Below are positions 1 through 7,362 of a stretch of 35,794 nt of DNA, one piece after another; the stretch's first letter is position 1; the number at the start of each line of letters is the position of its first letter. The translations under genes were made by a program, and so were the position numbers. The stretch lies in IMG/VR virus record IMGVR_UViG_3300027763_000015, positions 1 through 35,794 of that record. One strand, 5' to 3'. The notes beneath the pieces were generated by a model. The model had not been told where the DNA came from. It worked only from the letters and a program-made list of their open reading frames with translations, and did no database searches. Origin of the DNA: a virus.

Positions 1-127
1 ACAATTAATGCTAGACCTTGCTTAACAATCAACAAGTTACCGCAACACGTTCATCAAGTTACTAATGAACAACGCCAAAACCGACCTTCGGTGAAGGTAA
101 TTCCTGTGGATGATAATGCTGACGTAG
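1..127. repeat. terminal direct repeat, left copy (circular overlap)
   Basis: These 127 bases are identical to the last 127 bases of the window (35668-35794). The portal reading frame is continuous across the join in both copies, so the repeat marks closure of a circular or circularly permuted genome rather than two real copies. A length of 127 matches a common assembler k-mer size, which fits an assembly overlap. One copy should be dropped when coordinates are made circular. Confidence 0.95.
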
Positions 128-1968
128 AGGTCGCAGAGATATTCGAGGGAGTTATTAGGCATATTGAATATATCTCAGATGCAGATGTCGCATACGACAC
201 CGCATGTGAGAATCAGGTCACCTATGGTGAAGGTTACATCCGTGTACTAACTAAATATTGCGACGACAATACATTTGATCAAGATATCTACATTGGTCGC
301 ATCCGCAATTCCTTTAGCGTGTACATGGACCCTACAATCCAAGACCCAACTGGCGCTGATGCTGAATGGTGTTTTATTACAGAGGATATGACAAAAGCTG
401 AATACGAGCGTCAATTCCCTGATGCTGCACCAATTTCATCAATTATGCAGCAAGGTGTAGGCGACTCTTCACTAAGCCAATGGCTAACAGAAGATACAGT
501 CCGTATTGCAGAGTATTTTTACATAGATCATACACCTTCTAAGCTAAATCTATACCGCGGCAACATTTCTTTAGTAGAGAATAGCCCTGAAGATAAGCAA
601 ATGAAAGAGATGGGTCAAAAACCTATCAAGTCACGTACTGCTGACGTTAAAAAAGTAAAGTGGCTAAAGACAAATGGCTTTGAAATTTTGCAAGAACAAG
701 AGTGGGCAGGTTGCTACATCCCTGTCGTGCGTGTAGTTGGTAACGAGTATGAAGTAGATGGACGATTGTACGTGTCTGGCCTTATACGTAATGCAAAAGA
801 TGCACAACGTATGTACAACTACTGGGTTTCACAAGAAGCTGAAATGTTGGCATTGGCGCCAAAAGCACCATTTATCGGTTACGGCGGTCAATTTGAAGGC
901 TATGAGTCTCAATGGAAAACTGCAAACACGACAAATTGGCCTTATTTAGAGGTTAATCCTGACGTAACAGATGGTGCAGGTAGTGTTTTACCTTTACCGC
1001 AACGTGCGCAACCACCAATGGCTTCTAGCGGTCTGTTACAAGCAAAAGCAGGCGCTTCAGACGATATTAAATCATCTACAGGTCAATATGACTCTAGTTT
1101 AGGTGCAACAAGCAACGAACGCTCAGGAAAAGCGATTTTAGCAAGAGAAAAACAAGGCGATACGGGTACATACCACTATATTGACAATTTAGCACGTGCT
1201 ATTCGCCATATTGGGCGTCAATTAGTGGACTTAATCCCAAAAATTTACGATACAGAACGTGTAGCACGTATTATTGGCATTGATGGTGAAGTAAAATCAG
1301 CAAAAATTAATCCTGAACAACCTGAACCAATCAAGAAAATAGTGAACGAAGCAGGCATTGTAATTGAGAAAATCTACAATCCTAGCGTCGGTAAGTACGA
1401 CATTGCGGTGTCTACTGGCCCAAGTTACATGACAAAACGTCAAGAATCACTAGATGCGATGAGCCAATTATTGCAAGGCAACCCACAATTGTGGCAAGTG
1501 GCTGGCGATTTGTTTGTTAAGAACATGGATTGGCCTGGCGCACAAGAAATGGCTAAACGTTTTGCTAAAACGATTGATCCTAAGCTATTAAATGATGTAG
1601 ATGAGAACCCAGCATTGGCTGCCGCACAGCAACAAATGGAAGCAATGGGTAAAGAGCTGGATCAGCTACATGGCATGCTACAAAACGTTAGCAAGTCGAT
1701 GGAAGCGCAAGATTTACAGATTAAACAGTTTGATAGTGAAGTTAAAGCATACGATGCTGAAACTAAACGTATTAGTGCAATTCAAGCGTCTATGTCACCA
1801 GAACAAATACAAGACATTGTAATGGGTACGGTACATGGTATGATTACAAGCGGGGACTTAGTAGGCGAAATGCCAGGTCGAGACCAAGATGTAGCAGGCG
1901 CACCTGAAATGCCTAACGAAATGCAAGAACAACAACCAATGGCGCCACCTGAAGGGATGCAACAATGA
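1..1968 (+). CDS. portal protein, C-terminal 655 residues (continues from 35437)
   Basis: This is the main part of the head portal, the dodecameric ring through which DNA is packaged and ejected and to which the tail attaches. The frame is open from base 1. Joined through the circular overlap to the start at 35437, the protein is 732 residues, close to the 725 of phage P22 gp1. The segment with NEQRQNRP followed by VKVIPVDD is typical of P22-type portals. The C-terminal 150 residues are rich in Gln, Glu and Met, look helical or coiled-coil, and would fit the P22 barrel region. The stop overlaps the next start by 4 bases (ATGA). It sits among terminase, scaffold and coat genes as expected. The break is a linearisation artefact, not a truncation. 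Confidence 0.93.
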   Translation, partial: TINARPCLTINKLPQHVHQVTNEQRQNRPSVKVIPVDDNADVEVAEIFEGVIRHIEYISDADVAYDTACENQVTYGEGYIRVLTKYCDDNTFDQDIYIGRIRNSFSVYMDPTIQDPTGADAEWCFITEDMTKAEYERQFPDAAPISSIMQQGVGDSSLSQWLTEDTVRIAEYFYIDHTPSKLNLYRGNISLVENSPEDKQMKEMGQKPIKSRTADVKKVKWLKTNGFEILQEQEWAGCYIPVVRVVGNEYEVDGRLYVSGLIRNAKDAQRMYNYWVSQEAEMLALAPKAPFIGYGGQFEGYESQWKTANTTNWPYLEVNPDVTDGAGSVLPLPQRAQPPMASSGLLQAKAGASDDIKSSTGQYDSSLGATSNERSGKAILAREKQGDTGTYHYIDNLARAIRHIGRQLVDLIPKIYDTERVARIIGIDGEVKSAKINPEQPEPIKKIVNEAGIVIEKIYNPSVGKYDIAVSTGPSYMTKRQESLDAMSQLLQGNPQLWQVAGDLFVKNMDWPGAQEMAKRFAKTIDPKLLNDVDENPALAAAQQQMEAMGKELDQLHGMLQNVSKSMEAQDLQIKQFDSEVKAYDAETKRISAIQASMSPEQIQDIVMGTVHGMITSGDLVGEMPGRDQDVAGAPEMPNEMQEQQPMAPPEGMQQ

Positions 1969-2327
1969 AAGCCTGTGACTTTGTAGGGATACTATTCTTA
2001 GCACGAGATGTAACGCACTCTGTTCATCTTAATACACGTAGCTATTCAAAGCATAAAGCACTACAAAGGTTTTACGAGAACATTATTGAATTAGCAGATA
2101 ATTTTGCTGAAGCGTATCAAGGCCGTCATGGTTTGATGGGACCTATCTCTTTGCAATCAGCTAAAAAAACTACAAATGTGATTGACTTTTTACAAGGTCA
2201 ATTAGAAGAAATTGAAGCTGATCGCTATAAAGTGTGCGATGAAACAGATACCGCAATACAGAATTTAATTGACGAAATTGTAGCGCTTTACTTAGCAACG
2301 CTATATAAATTAAGGTTCTTAGCATGA
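1965..2327 (+). CDS. DUF5856-like phage protein
   Basis: A 120-residue protein of unknown function, probably helical and ferritin-like. The stretch around LFLARDVTHSVHLNTRSYSKHKALQ, then FAEAYQGRHGL and the C-terminal LYLATLYKLRFLA, match from memory a family common in environmental phages (DUF5856). Conserved His residues and the helical pattern resemble Dps or ferritin-like folds, but I see no complete di-iron motif. It overlaps the portal stop by 4 bases (ATGA) and the next gene by 4, so it is translationally coupled within the head operon. The family link is from memory; its role is unknown. Confidence 0.75.
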   Translation: MKACDFVGILFLARDVTHSVHLNTRSYSKHKALQRFYENIIELADNFAEAYQGRHGLMGPISLQSAKKTTNVIDFLQGQLEEIEADRYKVCDETDTAIQNLIDEIVALYLATLYKLRFLA

Positions 2328-2524
2328 CCGTTTCAGTTACCCACTCTACACCTGCAGACGGCACTTTTAGTGCTGCAGGCGCTACAGCGTGGAATGCTAC
2401 CCACACCTTGTCAGGTGTAGGTACAATGGCGGAACAAAATGCTAATGCAGTTGCAATTACTGGCGGTACGATTACAGTCACTACTTTAACTGCAACAACA
2501 GGCATCAGCGGCGGGGTATTCTAA
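2324..2524 (+). CDS. small Thr/Ala-rich structural-like protein
   Basis: A 66-residue protein rich in Thr, Ala, Gly and Val with a beta-strand pattern and no charged core. It starts in an ATGA overlap with the preceding gene. It ends in GISGGVF, the same seven residues that end the fibre-like protein at 8785-9207, and both have a TGGT/TGTFTT-type segment just before. This suggests a shared C-terminal beta module of virion fibres or decorations. I do not recognise a named family. Confidence 0.7.
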   Translation: MTVSVTHSTPADGTFSAAGATAWNATHTLSGVGTMAEQNANAVAITGGTITVTTLTATTGISGGVF

Positions 2525-2640
2525 TGAATAGCTTTTTTGGCGGTGCATTTTTTGCAGGTGAGTTTTTTAAAAGTATTATTATTGCAGGTCAACAATTATT
2601 GATCGAAATTAGATCATTTACACAAAGTAGGAGAATTTAA
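2524..2640 (+). CDS. 38-residue Phe/Gly-rich small protein
   Basis: A short gene (ATG at 2524, TAA at 2638-2640) whose start overlaps the previous stop (TAATG). The N-terminus alternates Phe and Gly (NSFFGGAFFAGEFF) and is followed by a short hydrophobic and amphipathic stretch. Short FFGG-repeat proteins occur next to structural genes in environmental phages, but I know of no function. The AGTAGGAG ribosome binding site of the next gene lies inside its last codons, so the tight packing supports a real gene. Confidence 0.55.
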   Translation: MNSFFGGAFFAGEFFKSIIIAGQQLLIEIRSFTQSRRI

Positions 2641-2946
2641 ATGTCAGTTAACTTAAAAGCTATTACCACACGTCTAGGGTATCAGCAAATTACAGCACTT
2701 AGTACAGCTACAGGATTGACAGTTCCTTACGTTGACCTAAACGGGCTTAATTGCAGACCTTCTATTGCATTGATTACACCAGAAGGACAAGCTGTTCGTT
2801 GGCGCGATGATGATGTCAATCCTACAGCATCTGTAGGCATGCCATTAGCAGTAGGCGTTACATTACAGTACGATGGTGATTTGACTAAAATCAAATTTAT
2901 TGAGCAAACAGCTAGTGCTAAAATTAATATCAGCTACTACGCATAG
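2641..2946 (+). CDS. putative virion structural protein (101 aa)
   Basis: A 101-residue beta-rich protein that starts directly after the previous stop, behind a strong AGGAG site about 8 bases upstream. It contains a WRDDDVNPTASVGMPL segment followed by LQYDGDLTKIKFIEQTASAKINISYYA, a pattern I associate with small phage head or decoration proteins that form a beta sandwich. There is no signal peptide or membrane segment. Its place between portal and scaffold supports a virion or head-assembly role. The exact function is not known. Confidence 0.7.
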   Translation: MSVNLKAITTRLGYQQITALSTATGLTVPYVDLNGLNCRPSIALITPEGQAVRWRDDDVNPTASVGMPLAVGVTLQYDGDLTKIKFIEQTASAKINISYYA

Positions 2947-2956
2947 GGGTTAAAAA

Positions 2957-3454
2957 ATGGATATTTCAAACGGTAATGGCGGTATTGATTCAAAAAAATT
3001 AGTAGATTATTTTACTAAACAGTTTCTTAAAGATTTAGGCGAGATGGCAGTTTTAAAAGCTGAACTTGAAGCACGTCAAGGTGCTTTGTCAGCAGTAGAA
3101 GATGCTAACAAGTTACGTGCAGATGCAGATGCTTATGCCGCAGCTAAGAAAGCTGAAGCTGACGACAATCTACTTGCAGCTAAACTTAAAAACGCTGAGT
3201 CAGACATTAGAAAGATTAACTTAGATAAAACTATAGCTTCTTTTGAAGTAACAGCAAAAACAGTTAATGAAGATTTAGATGCTCGTGAGAAATCACTTTC
3301 TGGTAAGTTAAAAAGCTTGACAGAATCAGAAGCAGCCGTAGCTAAAGCTAACGAAAAAGCAGAAGCACTATTAGCAACGCTTGAAGCTGATCGCGCTACA
3401 TTAGATGCACGTGTTAAAGCGTTCCAAACAAAAGTAGCAGCATTAAACGTATAA
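2957..3454 (+). CDS. coiled-coil head-region protein (165 aa)
   Basis: A mostly helical, highly charged protein with long Ala/Glu/Lys/Asp heptad-like runs from about residue 35 to 160. No catalytic or metal-binding motif is visible. It lies directly before the scaffolding gene and has the composition of an assembly or scaffold-accessory factor. It could also be an internal head protein. Its ribosome binding site is weak (GGGG upstream of the ATG). I do not recognise a family. Confidence 0.7.
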   Translation: MDISNGNGGIDSKKLVDYFTKQFLKDLGEMAVLKAELEARQGALSAVEDANKLRADADAYAAAKKAEADDNLLAAKLKNAESDIRKINLDKTIASFEVTAKTVNEDLDAREKSLSGKLKSLTESEAAVAKANEKAEALLATLEADRATLDARVKAFQTKVAALNV

Positions 3455-3464
3455 TAAAACTGTA

Positions 3465-3481
3465 CTAGTGCAGTTCACTAG
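3465..3481 (+). other. hairpin in the gap before the scaffold gene
   Basis: CTAGTG (3465-3470), loop CAGTT, CACTAG (3476-3481) form a 6-bp stem between the coiled-coil gene and the scaffold gene. There is no T-tract, so it is more likely an RNA processing or stability element than a terminator. Confidence 0.35.
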
Positions 3482-3499
3482 GGTTTCTAAGGAAACAAA

Positions 3500-4285
3500 A
3501 TGAGTGAAAACCAAGAAGTAGAAGTAATAGCGGAAGTACCCGCGCCAGAGACAGAAGTTACGACAGCTCCTGAAACTGATGCACCAGCAGTAGAAGTGTC
3601 GGAAGAAAAGCCAGCAGAAGCCTCTAAAGTATTCTCACAAGAAGAACTAGATGCAGCCATTGGCAAACGTTTGGCAAGAGAACAGCGTAAATGGGAAAGA
3701 GATCGTGCAGCTCAGGCTTCAACACCTGCAGCACCTAGAGATGTCCCTGCGCCTGATCAGTTTGAATCAGTAGAAGCGTATGCCGAAGCATTGGCATTGC
3801 AAAAAGCTGAACAGTTGATTGAGCAAAGAGAACAACAAAGGCAACAGCATGAAATTTTAGAGTCCTATCACGACAAAGAAGAAGAAGCACGAGCTAAGTA
3901 TGATGACTTCGAGCAAGTTGCATATAACCCTAGTGTTCCTATTACTCAAGTGATGGCTCAATCTATTCAAGCTTCAGATGTAGGTCCTGACCTGGCTTAT
4001 TACCTAGGGACAAACATTAAAGAAGCTGAACGTATTGCTCGTTTAGCGCCAATCTTACAAGCAAAAGAAATTGGCAGACTTGAAGCAAAAATTGCTAACG
4101 AGCCTGTTACTAAGAAAACAACAAGCGCACCTGCGCCTATATCGCCTGTGACGGCTAAAGGTAGTGGTTCACCAGCGTATGACACGACAGACCCTAGGTC
4201 TGTAAAAACGATGTCTACATCTGATTGGATTGCGGCTGAAAGAGCTAGACAAGCAAAGGCATGGGAAGCGAACAAAAACCGCTAA
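3500..4285 (+). CDS. capsid scaffolding protein
   Basis: A 261-residue acidic and helical protein immediately upstream of the coat gene, the usual place for a scaffold that directs procapsid assembly and leaves before or during packaging. The first 40 residues are rich in Glu, Pro, Ala and Val and look disordered. A helical segment follows (VFSQEELDAAIGKRLAREQRKW), a pattern common in phage scaffolds. The middle has a Glu/Gln-rich coiled-coil stretch and then GPDLAYYLGTNIKEAERIARL, again typical. The C-terminus (about 235-261) is basic, as expected for coat binding. The start has an AAGGAA site 8 bases upstream. Confidence 0.87.
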   Translation: MSENQEVEVIAEVPAPETEVTTAPETDAPAVEVSEEKPAEASKVFSQEELDAAIGKRLAREQRKWERDRAAQASTPAAPRDVPAPDQFESVEAYAEALALQKAEQLIEQREQQRQQHEILESYHDKEEEARAKYDDFEQVAYNPSVPITQVMAQSIQASDVGPDLAYYLGTNIKEAERIARLAPILQAKEIGRLEAKIANEPVTKKTTSAPAPISPVTAKGSGSPAYDTTDPRSVKTMSTSDWIAAERARQAKAWEANKNR

Positions 4286-4305
4286 CTTTTATATAAGGAA
4301 ATATC

Positions 4306-5508
4306 ATGTCAAATTCAATCTTAACCATTGATATGATCACTCGTAAAGCTTTAGAAATCCTAGAGAACAACCTTGTGATCACACGTAACGTGAATCGTCA
4401 ATACGATGATTCTTTCGCTGTAGAAGGCGCTAAAATTGGTTCTACTTTGCGTATCCGTTTACCAGATCGCGCTTTAGTAACTGACGGTGCAGCTCTACAA
4501 GTTCAAGATGACAACGAACAATACACAACATTGGCTGTTGCATCACAAAAACACATTGGTGTTAACTTCACATCTGCTGAATTGACTATGCAATTAGATG
4601 ACTTTGCAGAACGTGTATTGAAACCACGTATCTCACAATTGGCTTCTAGCGTTGATGCTGACGTTGCAAACGCATACAAAGCTATCTACAACTCAGTAGG
4701 TACACCAGGTACTACACCATCAACTTCATTGGTATTGTTGCAAGCTCAACAAAAACTAAACGAAGGTGCTGCTGTAATGTCACCACGTTATGCTACTGTT
4801 AACCCTGCTGCTAACGCTGGCTTGGTTGAAGGTATGAAAGGTTTGTTTAACCCAACTGACACAGTTTCACGTCAATTCAAAAACGGTATGATGGGTATGG
4901 GCGTATTGGGCTTCGATGAAGTTAATATGTCTCAATCAATCAAACAACATACTACTGGTTCATGGGGTACAGCAATCACAGTTACTTCAACAATTACTGC
5001 TGAAGGTACAAGCTCTATCGGTTTGAGCTTCACAGGTTCAAGCAAAACATGGAACGTAGGCGACATCTTTACAATCGCTAACGTTTATGCAGTTAACCCA
5101 CAAACACGTGAAACAACTGGTTCATTGCAACAATTCACAGTAACTGCTGCTGCAACAGGTTCTTCAACAACAACAGTTTCTGTTTCACCAGCAATCTATA
5201 CTCCAGCTAATGCATTGGCAACTGTAGACAGTTTCCCAGTAGCAGGCGCTGTGGTAACTATGTTTGGTGCAGCTTCAACACAATACGCACAAAACTTGGT
5301 TTACCATAAAGATGCAATTACTTTTGCAACTGCTGACTTGTTGTTACCACAAGGTGTAGACATGGCTTCACGTCAAGTACACAATGGCATCTCACTACGT
5401 GTTGTTCGTCAATATGACATCAACAACGATCGTTTGCCTTGCCGTATTGACGTTCTATATGGCTATTCTACAATTCGTCCACAAATGGCTGCCCGTATCT
5501 GGGGATAG
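4306..5508 (+). CDS. major capsid (coat) protein, P22 gp5 family
   Basis: A 400-residue protein that forms the icosahedral shell. The N-terminal segment (ITRKALEILENNLVITRNVNRQYDDSF, then GSTLRIRLPDR) and the LGFDEVNMSQSI segment match the P22-type coat family, an HK97-like fold with an inserted beta domain; P22 gp5 has 430 residues. The region from about 225 to 330 is Thr/Ser/Val-rich and is probably the inserted domain. It has an ATAAGGAAAT ribosome binding site and is followed by a UUCG hairpin terminator, which fits a highly expressed gene. Folding of P22 coat is known to interact with GroEL/ES, relevant to the GroES gene at 35166. Confidence 0.93.
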   Translation: MSNSILTIDMITRKALEILENNLVITRNVNRQYDDSFAVEGAKIGSTLRIRLPDRALVTDGAALQVQDDNEQYTTLAVASQKHIGVNFTSAELTMQLDDFAERVLKPRISQLASSVDADVANAYKAIYNSVGTPGTTPSTSLVLLQAQQKLNEGAAVMSPRYATVNPAANAGLVEGMKGLFNPTDTVSRQFKNGMMGMGVLGFDEVNMSQSIKQHTTGSWGTAITVTSTITAEGTSSIGLSFTGSSKTWNVGDIFTIANVYAVNPQTRETTGSLQQFTVTAAATGSSTTTVSVSPAIYTPANALATVDSFPVAGAVVTMFGAASTQYAQNLVYHKDAITFATADLLLPQGVDMASRQVHNGISLRVVRQYDINNDRLPCRIDVLYGYSTIRPQMAARIWG

Positions 5509-5515
5509 TCTAGGT

Positions 5516-5538
5516 AAGCCCCACTTCGGTGGGGTTTT
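5516..5538 (+). terminator. UUCG-loop intrinsic terminator after the coat gene
   Basis: CCCCAC (5519-5524), loop TTCG, GTGGGG (5529-5534), then TTTT. This is a stable six-pair stem with a UUCG tetraloop and a short U-tract, 8 bases after the coat stop. Genes downstream face the same way with no clear promoter, so it probably attenuates read-through or protects the coat mRNA 3' end. Confidence 0.85.
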
Positions 5539-5565
5539 AACAATATTTTAGTAAAGGAAATTATC

Positions 5566-5976
5566 ATGGCTCTTCCAAATGGTGCAGGTGGTTATCAAGT
5601 TGGTGACGGTAACTTAAGCGAACTTATTTTAGGTTATCAAGCAGCGCCGTTATCTGTAGCGGCAACAGCTACGTTAACAGCAGCTCAAGTTACAGCAGGT
5701 ATTTTGTTAGTTGGTGCAGGCGCTACTGCTGCTCAAACATACACATTACCAGCAGCTTCTACAATCGACGCAATTCTTACTTCAGCTAAACCAGGTTCAA
5801 CTTTTGATCTATCTGTAGTTAACACAGGTACATCTTCAGGTACTGGCGCATTAGCTTTAGGTACAGGTTTTACTGACGGCGGTAACGCTACAGTAGCATT
5901 GCCAATTACATCAAGCGGTATTTTCCGCTTCCGTAAAACAGGCGATGCAGCTTACTCTGTATATCGTGTAGGTTAA
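5566..5976 (+). CDS. putative head decoration protein (136 aa)
   Basis: A Gly/Ala/Thr-rich 136-residue protein with alternating hydrophobic residues and few charges, consistent with a beta-barrel virion surface protein. It has its own strong ribosome binding site (AAAGGAAATT) and lies between two UUCG terminators, an arrangement suited to high and separately set expression. Position directly after the coat gene suggests decoration, cement or head fibre. There is no signal peptide. I do not recognise a named family, and a tail-associated role cannot be excluded. Confidence 0.75.
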   Translation: MALPNGAGGYQVGDGNLSELILGYQAAPLSVAATATLTAAQVTAGILLVGAGATAAQTYTLPAASTIDAILTSAKPGSTFDLSVVNTGTSSGTGALALGTGFTDGGNATVALPITSSGIFRFRKTGDAAYSVYRVG

Positions 5977-5986
5977 TGTAATAACT

Positions 5987-6007
5987 CCACCCTTCGGGGT
6001 GGTTTTT
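5987..6007 (+). terminator. UUCG-loop intrinsic terminator
   Basis: CCACCC (5987-5992), loop TTCG, GGGTGG (5997-6002), then TTTTT. Same architecture as the hairpin after the coat gene, lying 11 bases after the stop of the putative decoration protein. Confidence 0.85.
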
Positions 6008-6022
6008 AATAAAGGAAATATC

Positions 6023-6424
6023 ATGTCAAATACCAAAGCTACAGGTGTTGCGTATCTTGATCCTGAGTTCAGCACATGCTATGCAACTGAAGAAATTGGT
6101 TACGCAGCAGGCGCACAAGGATCAGTTACGCAAGCTACAAGCAAATCAACAGGTGTAACATTAAACAAATCTTCAGGTCAAATTACAATGAACGGTGCAG
6201 CATTAGCTGCAGGAACTACTGTTTTATTTACTTTAACTAACAGCGTACTTTCAGCTAAAGATGTATTGATTGTTAACGTAGGTTCTGGCGGCACTAGCGG
6301 TGCTTACTGGCCTTACGTGGCTAACGTTGGTGCAGGATCAGCAGTTATTGGCATTTATAACAATACTGCAGGTTCACTATCAGAAGCAATTGTAATTAAC
6401 TACGCAGTTATTCATAGCGCATAA
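6023..6424 (+). CDS. second putative decoration or surface protein (133 aa)
   Basis: A 133-residue Gly/Ala/Ser/Thr-rich protein. The chosen ATG at 6023 has AAAGGAAAT 6 bases upstream, the same leader as the coat and first decoration genes; an in-frame earlier start would begin inside the terminator and is unlikely. The GSVTQATSKSTGVTLNKSSGQITM and GSLSEAIVINYAVI segments belong to a beta-rich protein type I recall as frequent in environmental phage virion loci. There is no enzyme motif. It is bracketed by UUCG terminators on both sides. A structural role is inferred from position and composition. Confidence 0.78.
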   Translation: MSNTKATGVAYLDPEFSTCYATEEIGYAAGAQGSVTQATSKSTGVTLNKSSGQITMNGAALAAGTTVLFTLTNSVLSAKDVLIVNVGSGGTSGAYWPYVANVGAGSAVIGIYNNTAGSLSEAIVINYAVIHSA

Positions 6425-6448
6425 AAATAAGGGCTTCGGCCCTTATTT
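6425..6448 (+). terminator. UUCG-loop hairpin terminator, probably bidirectional
   Basis: A perfect 10-bp stem, AAATAAGGGC (6425-6434) with GCCCTTATTT (6439-6448), closed by TTCG. A-rich upstream and T-rich downstream flanks allow termination in either direction. It follows the second decoration gene directly. Confidence 0.85.
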
Positions 6449-6460
6449 ACAGGATAAAAA

Positions 6461-6640
6461 ATGGCTATTACTTATTTGAAACATGAAGTACACGGCACTA
6501 AAATTGCCTACATGGAAGCTGAAGTAGAAGCAGATGCACAAAACGGCTGGATAGAGTATAATCCAGATACGCCTGCTGAACCGACAGTAGTTGCGGCTCC
6601 CGTCAATGAACTGGAAGTTAAACGACGTAGAAAAGAATAA
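6461..6640 (+). CDS. small hypothetical protein (59 aa)
   Basis: A short gene starting at ATG 6461 with an ACAGGA ribosome binding site and ending with TAA at 6638-6640. The product has an acidic middle and a basic tail (LEVKRRRKE). It lies between the decoration gene and the gp4-like gene. Such short proteins with a charged C-terminus are common beside phage head genes; no function is known. Start signal, codon use and tight spacing support it. Confidence 0.65.
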   Translation: MAITYLKHEVHGTKIAYMEAEVEADAQNGWIEYNPDTPAEPTVVAAPVNELEVKRRRKE

Positions 6641-6651
6641 GGAGCCTTAAT

Positions 6652-7362
6652 ATGGCAACGGCTGGCGATCAAATTAATGGAGCGTTACGATTACTTGGCA
6701 TTTTAGCCGAAGGCGAAACTCCATCTGCAGAAACATCACAAGATGCGCTATCTGCGCTAAATCAAATGATAGATAGCTGGAATACAGAACGTCTAGCCGT
6801 ATTCAGTACGCAAGACCAAGTGTTTTCATGGCCCCCTAATGTATTATCAAGAACATTAGGCCCTACAGGTGACTTTGTAGGCAATCGTCCTATTTTAATG
6901 GATGATTCAACTTATTTTAAAGACCCGTCAAACGGCATCTCTTTTGGTATTAAACTTATCAATCAACAACAATACGATGGTATTGCAGTTAAAACTGTAA
7001 CTTCTACCTATCCACAAGTAATGTGGATTAATATGAATTATCCTAACATTGAAATGTATGTTTATCCAAAACCTACAAAGGTATTGGAATGGCATTTTGT
7101 GTCGGTTGATGAACTAACTCAACCTGCTACATTAGCGACAGAGTTATACTTCCCACCAGGTTATTTACGTGCATTTAAATATAATCTAGCTTGCGAAATA
7201 GCACCTGAGTTTGGCGTAGAGCCAAGCGCACAAGTATCACGCATTGCGATGGCATCTAAGCGTAACTTGAAACGTATCAACAACCCTGACGATATTATGA
7301 GCTTGCCTTACAGCATTGTGGCTACTCGTCAACGCTTTAATATTTTTGCTGGTAACTATTAA
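6652..7362 (+). CDS. head-to-tail adaptor, P22 gp4 (tail accessory factor) family
   Basis: A 236-residue protein matching the P22 gp4-like family: the N-terminal ATAGDQINGALRLLGILAEGETPS, SALNQMIDSWN and later LPPGYLRAFKYNLACEIAPEFG-type segment (here starting YFPPGYLRAF) are characteristic. In P22 gp4 (166 residues) binds below the portal, closes the portal-tail joint and helps retain packaged DNA; this version is longer. Start ATG 6652 has AAGGAG 8 bases upstream. The following gp10-like gene overlaps its last base, as expected for proteins that assemble one after the other. Confidence 0.88.
   Translation: MATAGDQINGALRLLGILAEGETPSAETSQDALSALNQMIDSWNTERLAVFSTQDQVFSWPPNVLSRTLGPTGDFVGNRPILMDDSTYFKDPSNGISFGIKLINQQQYDGIAVKTVTSTYPQVMWINMNYPNIEMYVYPKPTKVLEWHFVSVDELTQPATLATELYFPPGYLRAFKYNLACEIAPEFGVEPSAQVSRIAMASKRNLKRINNPDDIMSLPYSIVATRQRFNIFAGNY

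Noticed and set aside
1-127. Physical direct terminal repeats as in T7-like phages
   Set aside because: The repeat is inside a coding region, is very short for such ends, and equals a usual assembler k-mer length; circular closure explains it better.
3450-3455. A perfect TATAAT at the end of the coiled-coil gene
   Set aside because: No TTGACA-like -35 lies at a proper distance, and the bases are the last codon and stop of the gene, so it is not called as a promoter.
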